Assembly: GCA_015066115.1 (NCBI GenBank)
Contig: SVOZ01000008.1
Span: 1-64,000, forward strand
Source of the DNA: Oscillospiraceae bacterium
GTDB taxonomy: Bacteria; Bacillota; Clostridia; Oscillospirales; Ruminococcaceae
Reading direction: 5' to 3'
Length of the DNA: 64,000 nucleotides
In this document: in pieces, positions 24,703 through 33,055 of the stretch
How the letters are laid out: each line of letters begins with the position of its first letter
How positions within the stretch are numbered: the first letter of the stretch is position 1
Made by a program: the position numbers and the translations under genes
Notes under the pieces: model-generated
What the model saw: the letters and a program-made list of their open reading frames with translations, nothing else
The model's database searches: none
Told to the model about the DNA's origin: nothing

Positions 24703-25248
24703 ATGAAAAAAGCGATAACGTTTATTAAAAAACACCCATACAGTTTAATTTTTGCGCTGGTAACGCTCTTTTTAATGGCGCGTATCTTTTCATTTTCTGC
24801 CGAAGCGAGCGAGGCCTCAAACGAGACCTCCAAGGGAGTCTGCGCCTTTTTGGCCGCGCTGTTTGTAAAGGGCTTTACAAATCTTTCGCAAGCGGCTCAG
24901 CAGGCAAAGATCGAGGAGCTTGTGCCCTTTATTCGCAAATTGGCGCACTTTGCAATTTACGCCGCGTTGGGTTTTTTTGCTCTGCTCACTCAGGCCGCCT
25001 TTTTGCTTGAATTAAAAAGAAGAGCCGCACTTTTAAAATGCTCGGCTTTAGCGGCAGGCTTTTGCCTTTTATATGCCTCAACCGACGAGATACATCAGCT
25101 TTTTGTTTCAGGCAGGAGCGCAAGCGCGCTTGATGTTCTGCTCGACTTTTCGGGAGTTCTTACAGGCATAATTTTTGCCTCGGCGGCTGTGACTTTGTTT
25201 TTGATAATTTTAAAAAAGATAAAAACAAAAAGAAATTACATTAAGTAG
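24703..25248 (+). CDS. VanZ-like membrane protein
   Basis: 181 aa, four membrane helices. The VanZ motif is clear: RKLAHFAIYAALGF in the middle and STDEIHQLFVSGRSASALDV followed by LLDFSG. VanZ itself lowers teicoplanin susceptibility, but the general family is widespread and its biochemical role is unknown. A monocistronic gene with its own promoter and a terminator at 25366-25392. A resistance role is not implied. Confidence 0.85.
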   Translation: MKKAITFIKKHPYSLIFALVTLFLMARIFSFSAEASEASNETSKGVCAFLAALFVKGFTNLSQAAQQAKIEELVPFIRKLAHFAIYAALGFFALLTQAAFLLELKRRAALLKCSALAAGFCLLYASTDEIHQLFVSGRSASALDVLLDFSGVLTGIIFASAAVTLFLIILKKIKTKRNYIK

Positions 25249-25726
25249 AGTGACCTTTACAGGACAAAACCGCTCTAAATTCAGCTTTGTGTGGAAAACC
25301 GTGTTAAAAAGGTGAAAAACTCTGCCAAAAAGATTACAAATTGTAGAAAAAAGCGCAAAATTTCTCTCTGTTTCACCGTAACAGAGTTTTTTACAAGGCA
25401 AGGAATTTGAGCGCGGCACAAAACAAGAACGGCAAAAGCTCAGCGATGGCGTTTCTGTCTTGCTTTTAAGCTTAAAGATACCCTCTATATAGATCAAGAA
25501 GGCTTCGCGCTTTGCGCGAAGCCTTCTTTTATACTTAACAATTCCTGCTGATACGGGATACGGCTGTCAAAGAACATAAAATCCACATATCTCAAGATCA
25601 GAAAAGAAACGAGGGAAAAACCTGACCATATGTTTGTCTTATGTTCTTTGACTGCCGTCCGCTTAAAAAAGCGGCGTTGATGCAAAAATTTTACCTTCTG
25701 ACTGTAAAATCGGTATTTTCCGGCAA
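25249..25726. other. Gene-free spacer with two terminators and a long inverted repeat
   Basis: No coding frame is convincing. A terminator at 25366-25392 (arms CTCTGTT / AACAGAG plus T6) ends the VanZ-like transcript; a second, stronger hairpin at 25498-25530 (arms GAAGGCTTCGCGC / GCGCGAAGCCTTC) lies 106 nt further on. Between 25563 and 25655 the arms GTCAAAGAACATAA and TTATGTTCTTTGAC (18 bp with one mismatch when extended) enclose about 59 nt. Its purpose is not evident. Confidence 0.6.
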
Positions 25727-25951
25727 TCACTTGTACTTTACAAAAGGAATAAGCGAGATAAAAAGCCTCTTTTTTCTGTTTTTCCAATATTTGCGCTCGT
25801 CACCGCGGTTTCGGGAAATTTCGCTGTTTATAAATCTAAGTTCCTGAAAAAAGCCTACGATATATTGCAAAACAAAAAAGAATATCAGTGCGCCTAAGAA
25901 GATCGCTATTATAATAAGTAAAAATAGGGTAGTGCTGTCGAGTTTATTCAT
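25727..25951 (-). CDS. Small single-pass membrane protein (74 aa) downstream of TetR
   Basis: One long hydrophobic helix near residues 9-34 (FLLIIIAIFLGALIFFFVLQ) and a basic cytoplasmic tail (KYWKNRKKRLF). The start ATG 25951 overlaps the stop of the preceding 53-codon gene, so the pair is translationally coupled. No family recognised. Same leftward transcript as the TetR regulator. Confidence 0.55.
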   Translation of the reverse strand: MNKLDSTTLFLLIIIAIFLGALIFFFVLQYIVGFFQELRFINSEISRNRGDERKYWKNRKKRLFISLIPFVKYK

Positions 25952-26105
25952 CTGGGGTGTTTTCCGTTTCCTTGCTGTGTTTATTTTTTCGTGCTGTGAG
26001 ACCTTCGAATGCTTTTGAGATCACCATCATAACCGAGACAAAAAGCACAACCAGCCCGCCCAGCAAGGCTCCGAACAAAAATTTAGCCATTTTAAGTACC
26101 TTCAT
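25944..26105 (-). CDS. Small membrane protein (53 aa) between TetR and the 74-aa gene
   Basis: Frame from ATG 26105: MKVLKMAKFLFGALLGGLVV, then a continuing hydrophobic helix and a polar end (HSKETENTPDE). It lies 9 nt after the TetR stop and overlaps the next start by 8 nt. A second in-frame ATG near residue 6 is possible. Coupling on both sides supports a real gene despite its size. Function unknown; the TetR regulator probably controls it. Confidence 0.55.
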   Translation of the reverse strand: MKVLKMAKFLFGALLGGLVVLFVSVMMVISKAFEGLTARKNKHSKETENTPDE

Positions 26106-26114
26106 TTCTTTTCC

Positions 26115-26720
26115 TCATTTAACAGATTCGGTCTCGGCGGACGCCCTTAAAAGAAGCGGCTCAACCGCCCGATAAACCAAATTAAAAACCTTTTCCGCCG
26201 TCTGCTCGTTGTCCTCAAGTTCGCCGTTAAAGACCTTGACGGCAGTAGATAACATAACATCGGATATGTGGTTGAGCAACATAAACACATCGACGTTGTC
26301 TAAAAAAAACGGCTTAAATCTTTCTACCACAGCCGCATAAGAGTTGCGGTGCTCCTCAGAGGAATACTTTGTAAAATAAGGCGAGTAGTAATAATGTGCA
26401 AAATAGCTTGTTTTGTCGCGGTTTGAAACCATCAGTCTCCAGATTCGCCAAAAGAAAAAGGCACATCGCGTTTCCGCTTCTATCTCGGCCTTTTCAAGTA
26501 TCTCAAAATGCGTTATAAGCTCTGCCGCAAACTCTATGTTGATCTCCAAAAAGGTTTTAACAAAAAGATCTTCCTTATCCTTAAAAGACCTGTATATGTA
26601 GACCTCATTGAGCCCTGCCTCTGTGGCAAGCCGCTTTGTTGTTGCCTTATCAAGTCCATCGCGCGACACTATCTTTATTGCCGCATCAATAAGCGCCGCT
26701 CGCATTTGCTGCTGATTCAC
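26115..26720 (-). CDS. TetR family regulator
   Basis: About 201 aa from GTG 26720 (GGGG about 6 nt upstream); the upstream in-frame extension has no ribosome site. DNA-binding domain at the N-terminus: RAALIDAAIKIVSRDGLDKA, then TTKRLATEAGLNEVYIYRSF. The C-terminal ligand-binding domain is aromatic-rich (FAHYYYSPYFTKY). Three copies of an 18-bp near-palindrome lie upstream (26810, 26869, 27112). It heads an apparent operon with two tiny membrane proteins, a layout seen for stress-responsive local regulators. Confidence 0.8.
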   Translation of the reverse strand: MNQQQMRAALIDAAIKIVSRDGLDKATTKRLATEAGLNEVYIYRSFKDKEDLFVKTFLEINIEFAAELITHFEILEKAEIEAETRCAFFFWRIWRLMVSNRDKTSYFAHYYYSPYFTKYSSEEHRNSYAAVVERFKPFFLDNVDVFMLLNHISDVMLSTAVKVFNGELEDNEQTAEKVFNLVYRAVEPLLLRASAETESVK

Positions 26721-26809
26721 ACTGTTTCCCCATCCTGAAATGTAATCATCTACTACAAACAAATGCAAAATTGCGGCGACAAACAACGTCACCTTATGTC
26801 AAAAGGGCT

Positions 26810-26886
26810 ACATAATGTTTGTTATGTTGTACTTTAACAAAAAAAGCCGATGTAACTTACATCGGGCAACATAATGTTTGTTATGT
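26810..26886. promoter_or_regulatory. Two operator copies for the TetR regulator with a palindrome between
   Basis: The 18-bp sequence ACATAATGTTTGTTATGT occurs at 26810-26827 and 26869-26886; its arms CATAA/TTATG are inverted around TGTTTG. Between them a 19-nt palindrome (CCGATGTAA at 26847-26855, TTACATCGG at 26857-26865) has seven A on its left, so on the leftward strand it reads as a hairpin followed by T. The spacing of 59 bp between copies suggests cooperative or looped binding. Confidence 0.7.
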
Positions 26887-27166
26887 AGTACATAAAAAAG
26901 TACAACTAATATGAATTTATGATTAATTGTAGCATAGGCAAAACTAAAAGGCAAGTGTTTTTCACCACAATTTCGACAAATTTTACTAACAGGCACGGCA
27001 AACAAAGCCCTTTCAGCGCTCCATTTTCGAAAAGGCCTTGTTTGTTGTGCCGTTTTTTGTTTTTCACGAGGGGTTTTAAAAAGCAATTTCTCTTATTTAT
27101 GCGCAATTACTACATAACAAACATTATGTTGTTTTTGGCCGATGCGCAGGCGTCGGCGTATTTTTT
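26887..27166. other. Gene-free spacer with two rightward terminators and a third operator copy
   Basis: No + strand gene is visible, yet two rightward-oriented hairpins end here: 26992-27057 (arms GGCACGGCAAACAAAGCC / GGCCTTGTTTGTTGTGCC, then T6) and 27137-27166 (GCCGATGC..GCGTCGGC, then T8). The third operator copy lies inverted at 27112-27129 and shares about 24 nt with the copy at 26869. These could mark an unannotated rightward RNA starting near 26890. The second hairpin also abuts the recombinase stop at 27167. Confidence 0.5.
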
Positions 27167-28006
27167 TTACATAATAAGACGCATGTTTTCCATTCGTCTT
27201 TTATGCTCAATGCCTGTTGTGATAATATAAATTCGCGTGGTGTTTATATTAGAGTGTCCGAGAATGTCTGCAAGCTTTGCTATATCCTTTTCGATAGAAT
27301 AAAATGTTCTTGCAAACAGGTGCCTTAAATTGTGTGGAAAAACCTTTTGGGCAAGCACTCCCGCTTTTTCGCAGAGCGCCTTCATAGCCTTCCAGATATT
27401 GCTTCGATTAAGCGGCTTGCCGCCTCTTGTTACAAAAACTGCACCTGTTGTAAGGTTTTGTTTTGCAATGTAACAGAGCAGCTTTTTCTGAAGCGCCGAA
27501 ACGATGAAGACGGTCCTTGTTTTGCCCTTTAAGCTAACGATCGCACTTCCGCGTTTTACCGCCTCGACCGTTATGGCATCAAGCTCGCTTACCCTAATTC
27601 CCGTTGCACAAATGGTTTGAATAACTAAGGCGAGCCGCTCGTTGCCTCCGCGTTTTGCGGTTTCAATAAGCCTGTTATACTCTCCCCGCGTCAGCTCCTT
27701 CTCCTCGGGACAGAAGGAGTTTTTTTGCACCTTAAATTGTTTTACGCATAGGCTGTGCCATCCCAAAAACCTCAGAAAGCTGTTTAGCGCCGCAAGCATA
27801 GAGTTAGCGCTTGTAATTGCATAGACCTTTTCAAGATGGCTTTTGTAGGAAAGGATAAGCAGTTTGTCTATCTGCCTGCCCTCTGCCCACCTGACAAAAT
27901 AGTTAATGTCGCGCATATACTTGTCAAGAGTCGCTTTGCTTTTTTCGTCCTCGGTTAAAAAGATTTTAAAGGACTGCAAGTGTTTTTGTGAGATGCTTAT
28001 GCTCAT
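27167..28006 (-). CDS. Tyrosine recombinase (XerC/D-like, stand-alone)
   Basis: 279 aa from ATG 28006 (GGAGG 7 nt upstream). N-terminal SAM-like core-binding domain, then a catalytic domain with Arg in ATGIRVSELDAI, His-x-x-Arg in HNLRHLFAR, His in LGHSNINT and Tyr in TRIYIITTG. All five catalytic positions are present. It is not next to a tRNA or to conjugation genes and so is probably not the recombinase of the element at 1-2840. It could be the chromosome-dimer recombinase or a solitary mobile-element remnant. Confidence 0.8.
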   Translation of the reverse strand: MSISISQKHLQSFKIFLTEDEKSKATLDKYMRDINYFVRWAEGRQIDKLLILSYKSHLEKVYAITSANSMLAALNSFLRFLGWHSLCVKQFKVQKNSFCPEEKELTRGEYNRLIETAKRGGNERLALVIQTICATGIRVSELDAITVEAVKRGSAIVSLKGKTRTVFIVSALQKKLLCYIAKQNLTTGAVFVTRGGKPLNRSNIWKAMKALCEKAGVLAQKVFPHNLRHLFARTFYSIEKDIAKLADILGHSNINTTRIYIITTGIEHKRRMENMRLIM

Positions 28007-28045
28007 AAATTTACCTCCGTTTTCTATTTTACCATATTTTACCAA

Positions 28046-28640
28046 AATATTAAATTGCTTTTTGTTATGCCTTCCGACCTTCTTACCCCTATAAATAAAA
28101 TCGCGTGTGTATTAAATAATGTAGGAACCGGCGTCAGACGAACGGTCTGAGAGCTGATTAACGAACTCGACCTCGGGGCGTCGAAAATCGCCGCCCCCTA
28201 CGATTTTGCGTTGTTTTGTGGAGGAGGGATTTACCCATCCCGAAAAAAGCCGGAAAAATTGCGGGAGGGGGCAAGCCCCTCCCCTACAATTTTGTTTTGC
28301 GCTACTTCTGTAGGAACAGGCGTCCTCGACTGTCCACAAGGCGCTTGCCGATCACGACCACGGGGCGTCGAAAATCGCCGCCCCCTACGGTTTTGTGCTA
28401 TTTCTGTAGGGAACGGCATTTATGACGTCCTTTAAATTTTGCCTGCAAAAAAGAAAAACCACCGCAGAGTTATTATCTGCAGTGGTTTTAATTTTATTTT
28501 GCTTTAAAAACAATATTTTTACTTTACAAAATGTAATATTATCTATATCTTAAACTTTTTGTATATTAAAGAACCTTTTTAAAAGCGGTGGCATAAGATA
28601 GTAGTGTCCCGAAAAACAACAATAGAAAGGAGCCACCACT
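28046..28640. repeat. Intergenic repeats: two copies of family A, one family B-like element
   Basis: 28121-28201 and 28310-28388 are copies of an ~80-bp unit that begins GTAGG and ends CCTAC. Both contain a hairpin (GGGGCG, loop TCGAAAAT, then CGCCGCCCC). 28219-28287 is a shorter palindromic element with arms based on GGAGGG and CCCTCCC. There is no gene; the frames that cross them are produced by the repeats. A terminator (AAAACCACCGCAGA / TCTGCAGTGGTTTT) at 28454-28500 follows, before the Cys/Asp-rich gene. Confidence 0.75.
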
Positions 28641-29015
28641 ATGAACGTAAATCCCTATCCCTGCGAGGACTACACAGGCGACTTCGACAAGCGCGACAAG
28701 TATGATAACTATGATAACTGCGACAAGTATGACAAGCACGACGATGACAAGTGCAAGCGCGACTGCGACAAGGTCGGCGAGCAGGTAGTTGACATCAGTC
28801 TGCCTATTGAGATCTGCCCCGAAGCAGACCTCGGCAAGATCGAGACCGAATGCTGCGGCAAGCCTTATATCCAGTGCGAGCAGGAGCCCTGCGGCGCCAC
28901 CTGCAGCATAGTTATCACCCAGAGCGTCAAGATCAAAATTCCCGTCAAGTTCGGAATCAAAACCATCGAGGGCAACAGCTTTATAAAATGCTGCGATAAG
29001 CACTGCGAAGATTAA
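28641..29015 (+). CDS. Cys/Asp/Lys-rich protein, spore-coat-like (124 aa)
   Basis: ATG 28641 after GAAAGGAG. Residues 10-45 are low complexity, dominated by D-K-Y-N-C (YDNYDNCDKYDKHDDDKCKR). The rest is a beta-type domain with paired cysteines (TECCGKPYIQCEQEPCGATC, then IKCCDKHC). From memory, proteins with this ECCG/ITQ..KI.VPV-FG pattern occur in Clostridia without known function and are cysteine-rich like coat proteins. The Cys spacing could allow disulfide crosslinking or metal binding. Codon use of the repetitive part looks unusually uniform (gacaag). Confidence 0.65.
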   Translation: MNVNPYPCEDYTGDFDKRDKYDNYDNCDKYDKHDDDKCKRDCDKVGEQVVDISLPIEICPEADLGKIETECCGKPYIQCEQEPCGATCSIVITQSVKIKIPVKFGIKTIEGNSFIKCCDKHCED

Positions 29016-29413
29016 AAAAGCTATATTATGTAGGACAGGGGCTCTGTCCCCTCCTAAAAAACGCACAAGAAACCTCGGACGATCCGTAATTTGTCCTTAC
29101 AATTTTGTTTTGCGCTGTTATTGTAGGAACCGGCGTTCTCGACGGTCCACAAGGTGTTTAACAAACACGACCACGGGGCGTCGAAAATCGACGCCCCCTA
29201 CGATTTTGTGTTTTTATTTTGTAGGGAATGAATTTATTCATTCCGACAGCCTGTATGTTTTTGCTTTTCGGAAGGCATAAATGCCTTCCCTACGGTTTTT
29301 AGGCGATTTTTTGCGGGCAGATGTTGGCCGTCCGCCCCTACGAGTATGATTTAATTTATAGGGAATGCCTTTTCGATTCCTTACTTATTACTTCTTCACT
29401 ATTACCTATTACC
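29016..29413. repeat. Intergenic repeats between the Cys-rich gene and fumC
   Basis: 29030-29057 is a short hairpin (GGACAGGGG / CCCCTCCT). 29123-29201 is a family A copy (GTAGG..CCTAC, with the GGGGCG / CGACGCCCC hairpin). 29221-29293 is a family B copy bounded by GTAGGGAA and TTCCCTAC. Fragments of the same families follow to about 29380. No coding frame. Confidence 0.75.
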
Positions 29414-29443
29414 TAAAAAAGCACCCCGAGGGGTGCTTTTTTG
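29414..29443 (-). terminator. fumC terminator
   Basis: Perfect arms AAAAAAGCACCCC and GGGGTGCTTTTTT just behind the fumC stop. Confidence 0.85.
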
Positions 29444-30814
29444 TTATATCATCTTTTTGGGGTCGACAATTTTGTCAAACTCGCTCTCACTTAAAAAGCC
29501 TAAAGAAAGACAAGCCTCTTTGAGAGTGATGTTTTCCGCATAGGCCTTTTGGGCGGTTTTGGCGGCGTTTTCGTAGCCGATGTGGGTGTTCAGTGCCGTT
29601 ACAAGCATCAGCGAGTTGTCGAGATTTTGCTGCATCTTTTGGCGGTTTGCCACAATTCCGCACACGCAGTTTTGCTCAAAGGATTTTATTGCGTCTGCAA
29701 GCAGATTTACCGACTGAATAAAGTTATAGGCGATAAGAGGCATATAAACATTAAGTTCAAAATTGCCCTGTGAGGCGGCAATCGAGATTGCGGCATCGTT
29801 TCCCATAACCTGAACACAAACCTGAGTCAGCGCCTCGCACTGTGTGGGGTTTACCTTGCCCGGCATAATGGACGAGCCCGGCTCGTTCTGGGGAATTTGT
29901 ATCTCACCGTAGGCGCATCTCGGTCCGCTTGCCAGAAACCGAATATCGTTTGCAATTTTTAAAAGGTCGCAGGCGAGCGCCTTGACAGCGCCGTGGGCAA
30001 AGACAAGCTCATTTTTGGAGGTCAGCGCGTGGAATTTATTTTCGGCAGGGGTAAAGGGCAAAAGGGTGTAGGCCGAAATAAGCTCCGCAGCTGCAATGTC
30101 AAAGCCGTAGGGCGCGTTTAGGCCTGTGCCAACAGCGGTGCCGCCGAGAGCTAAAGATAAAAGCGGCGTTACTGCGCTTCCCAAAAGCTCACGCGCTTTT
30201 TCAAGACTGCTTCTCCAGCCGCTTATTTCCTGGGAAAATGAGATGGGAACGGCGTCCTGCAAATGCGTTCTGCCGATTTTTATAACTCCCTCGTTTTCTT
30301 TTTCAAGGCGGCTTAAAGTCTTTATAAGGGTGTAAAGCTCGGGCAAAAGCCTTTGTGTTATGGCCTTGACCGCCGCAATGTGCATAGCCGACGGAAAAAC
30401 GTCGTTTGAGGACTGGCTCATATTAACATCGTCATTTGGGTGGACCTTTTTCTGACCGAGCGCCTCGTTTGCACAGTTTGCAATAACCTCATTGACGTTC
30501 ATGTTAGTCTGGGTGCCGGATCCCGTTTGCCAGACAGCGAGAGGAAACTCGCTGTAAAGCTCACCCGCCATAATTTTTTCGCAGACGTCTTTAATTGCGT
30601 CGCGCTTTTCGGCCGTCATTTTTTCGGGGAAAAATGAGGAGTTTGCCTCTGCCGCCGCCTTTTTTATAAGGGCAATGGCACAGATTATCTCCCCCGGCAT
30701 TTTTTCAGAGCCTATTTTAAAATTTTCAAAGCTTCTCTGGGTCTGGGCGCCCCATTTTTTATTAGCAGGGACCTTTACCTTTCCCATAGAATCGTGCTCA
30801 ATGCGAAACTCCAT
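29444..30814 (-). CDS. fumC: Fumarate hydratase class II
   Basis: 456 aa, the usual length. The superfamily signature GSSIMPGKVNPTQCEAL is present around residue 310, with the substrate-site motifs SGTQTNMNVNEV near 100 and GRTHLQDAVP near 180. It converts fumarate and water to malate. A malic enzyme lies 25 kb away in this window. Starts at ATG 30814. Single-gene unit next to the partition genes. Confidence 0.93.
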   Translation of the reverse strand: MEFRIEHDSMGKVKVPANKKWGAQTQRSFENFKIGSEKMPGEIICAIALIKKAAAEANSSFFPEKMTAEKRDAIKDVCEKIMAGELYSEFPLAVWQTGSGTQTNMNVNEVIANCANEALGQKKVHPNDDVNMSQSSNDVFPSAMHIAAVKAITQRLLPELYTLIKTLSRLEKENEGVIKIGRTHLQDAVPISFSQEISGWRSSLEKARELLGSAVTPLLSLALGGTAVGTGLNAPYGFDIAAAELISAYTLLPFTPAENKFHALTSKNELVFAHGAVKALACDLLKIANDIRFLASGPRCAYGEIQIPQNEPGSSIMPGKVNPTQCEALTQVCVQVMGNDAAISIAASQGNFELNVYMPLIAYNFIQSVNLLADAIKSFEQNCVCGIVANRQKMQQNLDNSLMLVTALNTHIGYENAAKTAQKAYAENITLKEACLSLGFLSESEFDKIVDPKKMI

Positions 30815-31252
30815 AAATATTACTTCCTTAAATAATAATATTTGTATTCGTATATTTTAACACACATCGCCTTAAAGGGCAAGATTTTTGTTTTGTTTTT
30901 ATCTTTCCTGCAGAAAACAATGTTATCCCTTTTTTATTAAAACCGGCCTTTTTGTTTTTCCGGGTTTGGGATACCGCCCGGCTATAATTGTTAGTTACTG
31001 CCGGCAAACAGCCTCAAGATATGCCTTACTCCGAGAGTAAGCAAAACTGCGACAGCGGCGAAAAGGAGCCACAGCAACACAGTAGCTTGTATATGTTAAA
31101 CATTTGCACTACCGCTCAAAAATTTGTCTGCAGCAAAAATCCAATTCTCACAGCGTCGAGTGGTTTTGGTTAAACAAACAAAAATCTCCCGACAGCCATC
31201 GGGAGATTTACTTTTTGTAATATTTTGCTATAAAATTACTATTTGTAATCAA
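30815..31252. other. Gene-free spacer between fumC and parB, with a terminator and a weak leftward micro-ORF
   Basis: A strong hairpin (AAATCTCCCGA / TCGGGAGATTT) at 31182-31217 terminates parB. A perfect 7-bp hairpin CTTACTC-cga-GAGTAAG lies at about 31023-31040. Complement of 30991-31080 encodes a GTG-initiated hydrophobic 29-residue frame (VLLWLLFAAVAVLLTLG) without a ribosome site. I see nothing else. Confidence 0.4.
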
Positions 31253-32128
31253 TTAAAACTCTTCTGAGTTGATTTTCTTGCCTGTAAGGCGCTCGGTGAG
31301 CTCAATAAGATCCTCGCGGCTGACATAATCAACGGTAATGCTGCCTGCGTGGTCAGACGAGGGATTGATCCTTATCTTTCTGCCCCAGGTTTTTTCAAGG
31401 GCAATTTCGAGCTCCTTGTAAAAGCTCTCGACCCTCGGCTTTATGCTCTGGGGGCGGGGCGAGCGGGAAAGCTTCGAGACCATCTGCTCGGTCTGGCGCA
31501 CAGAAAGGCCCTTTGAAACGACCTCGGCGGCGGCAGAGCATATCTGCTCGTTTTCCTGAAGTGCGAGAAGCGCTCTTGCGTGTCCCATAGTAAGACTGCC
31601 GTCTGACACAGCCTTTTTAACCTCGTCGGGCAGCTCGACTAAGCGCATAGCGTTTGCAACTGCCGAGCGCGATTTTGAAACCCTCTTGGCAATCTCGGCC
31701 TGAGTTAGCGAGAACTGCTCGGCCAACGCCTTGTAGCCTTCGCCCTCTTCAATGGGGTTTAAATCACGGCGCTGGAGATTTTCAATAAGAGCAACCTCCA
31801 TTGCCTCAATGTCCGAAAACTCTCTTATAACAACAGGAACAGATGCGACCTGAGCCATCATTGCGGCCCTATATCTTCTCTCGCCTGCAATAAGCTGATA
31901 TTCGCCGCCGAGCATAGGGCGGACGATAAGCGGCTGGAGAACTCCGTGCTCTCTTATTGAGTCGGCAAGCTCAATGAGCGCCTGCTCGTCAAAATGCTTT
32001 CTCGGCTGTTCATGATTGGGTTTTATTTCCGAAAGGCGCAGGGTTACTACCCCCGACTCGTTTTCAACTATATTATCCTGAAAAAGCGCGTCAAGTCCCT
32101 TTCCGAGACCTCCCTTTTTAACTGCCAT
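31253..32128 (-). CDS. parB: Chromosome-partitioning protein ParB (Spo0J)
   Basis: 291 aa. N-terminal CTPase motifs in order: EQPRKHFDE, GVLQPLIVRP, GERRYRAA (box II) and NLQRRDLNPIEE, then the helix-turn-helix (LTQAEIAKRVSKSRSAVANA). It begins with the conserved LGKGLDALF used for ParA stimulation. It loads on the parS sites of this window (35707, 38008) and spreads. Lies 52 nt downstream of parA. Confidence 0.93.
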   Translation of the reverse strand: MAVKKGGLGKGLDALFQDNIVENESGVVTLRLSEIKPNHEQPRKHFDEQALIELADSIREHGVLQPLIVRPMLGGEYQLIAGERRYRAAMMAQVASVPVVIREFSDIEAMEVALIENLQRRDLNPIEEGEGYKALAEQFSLTQAEIAKRVSKSRSAVANAMRLVELPDEVKKAVSDGSLTMGHARALLALQENEQICSAAAEVVSKGLSVRQTEQMVSKLSRSPRPQSIKPRVESFYKELEIALEKTWGRKIRINPSSDHAGSITVDYVSREDLIELTERLTGKKINSEEF

Positions 32129-32180
32129 TGGTTTTAACTCCTTTACTATATGTAATAATCAAGAGATATTATACAGATTG

Positions 32181-32945
32181 TTATCTATTCTTTGCAATAA
32201 TCTCGGCGCAAAGCTCCATATAAGCCTTGGCACCGCGTGAAACAGCATCGTAATAAATAACGGGTTTTCCAAAGCTGGGCGCCTCTGAAAGACGGACATT
32301 TCTGGGAATGGCGGTTTTGTAAACCTTGTTGGGAAAATATTTTTTTATCTCGTTTGCAACCTGCACGGTAAGGTTAAGTCTTCCGTCATACATCGTAAGC
32401 ACAACGCCCTCGATGCCGATATTCTGATTGTAAAGCCTTTTTATTGTGCGGACGCTGTTCATAAGCTGGGAAAGGCCTTCCAGCGCGTAATACTCGCACT
32501 GAATGGGAATAAGCACGCTGTCGCAGGCGCAAAGGGCATTTATGGTTAGCACTCCGAGCGAGGGAGGGCAGTCGATAAAAATAAAATCGTAATTATCCCT
32601 CACAAGCGAGAGCGCCTTTTTAAGACAGGACTCCCTGCCCTCTTTGGCGGCAAGCTCGATCTCGGCTCCCGCGAGGTTTAGGCTCGACGGAATTGCGTCG
32701 AGGTTTTTAAAAACGTTCTTAACTGTCGCCTCTGCGGCAGGAGCACCCGAGCAGAGCATTTCGTAAGACGATCTTAAAACCGAGCGCTTGTTTATTCCGA
32801 GGCCGCTGGTGGCATTTCCCTGCGGGTCAATGTCGACAAGCAGGACCTTTTTGCCCAGCGCGGCAACGCCGGCGGCTATATTTACGGCGCAGGTGGTTTT
32901 ACCAACGCCGCCTTTTTGATTTGCCAAAACGATGATCTTTCCCAT
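32181..32945 (-). CDS. parA: Chromosome-partitioning ATPase ParA (Soj)
   Basis: 254 aa with the deviant Walker A KGGVGKTT at residues 11-18, then LLVDIDPQGN and FIFIDCPPSLG (Walker B). It is a dimerising ATPase bound to the nucleoid; with ParB it moves the origin and regulates DnaA. Same strand and operon as parB. Start ATG 32945, AAAGGAA upstream. Confidence 0.93.
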   Translation of the reverse strand: MGKIIVLANQKGGVGKTTCAVNIAAGVAALGKKVLLVDIDPQGNATSGLGINKRSVLRSSYEMLCSGAPAAEATVKNVFKNLDAIPSSLNLAGAEIELAAKEGRESCLKKALSLVRDNYDFIFIDCPPSLGVLTINALCACDSVLIPIQCEYYALEGLSQLMNSVRTIKRLYNQNIGIEGVVLTMYDGRLNLTVQVANEIKKYFPNKVYKTAIPRNVRLSEAPSFGKPVIYYDAVSRGAKAYMELCAEIIAKNR

Positions 32946-33055
32946 TTTCTCGTTCCTTTATAAAGATTGTAATTTTATTATACCAAGCATTTTGAGTTAT
33001 GTAAAGAAGTTTTATTTTTTGTTTTTTCGACAGATTTCGCAAAATAAATAAAAAT

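Noticed and set aside
25366..25386. parS-like TGTTTCACCG
   Set aside because: Only the left half of the parS palindrome matches; this is the loop of a terminator.
26919..27230. Rightward 103-codon frame across the TetR operators
   Set aside because: It spans two terminators and an operator and runs into the recombinase gene; no ribosome site.
27167..28006. Tyrosine recombinase as integrase of the element at 1-2840
   Set aside because: It is 25 kb away, on other DNA and not beside an attachment site; the element's integrase is expected left of the window.
28211..28435. Rightward frames within the 28.2-28.4 kb repeats
   Set aside because: They arise from the repeat elements themselves; both strands are open because of base composition.
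28046..29380. CRISPR array
   Set aside because: The palindromic repeats here are unevenly spaced, in both orientations, of different families, and no cas gene is present.
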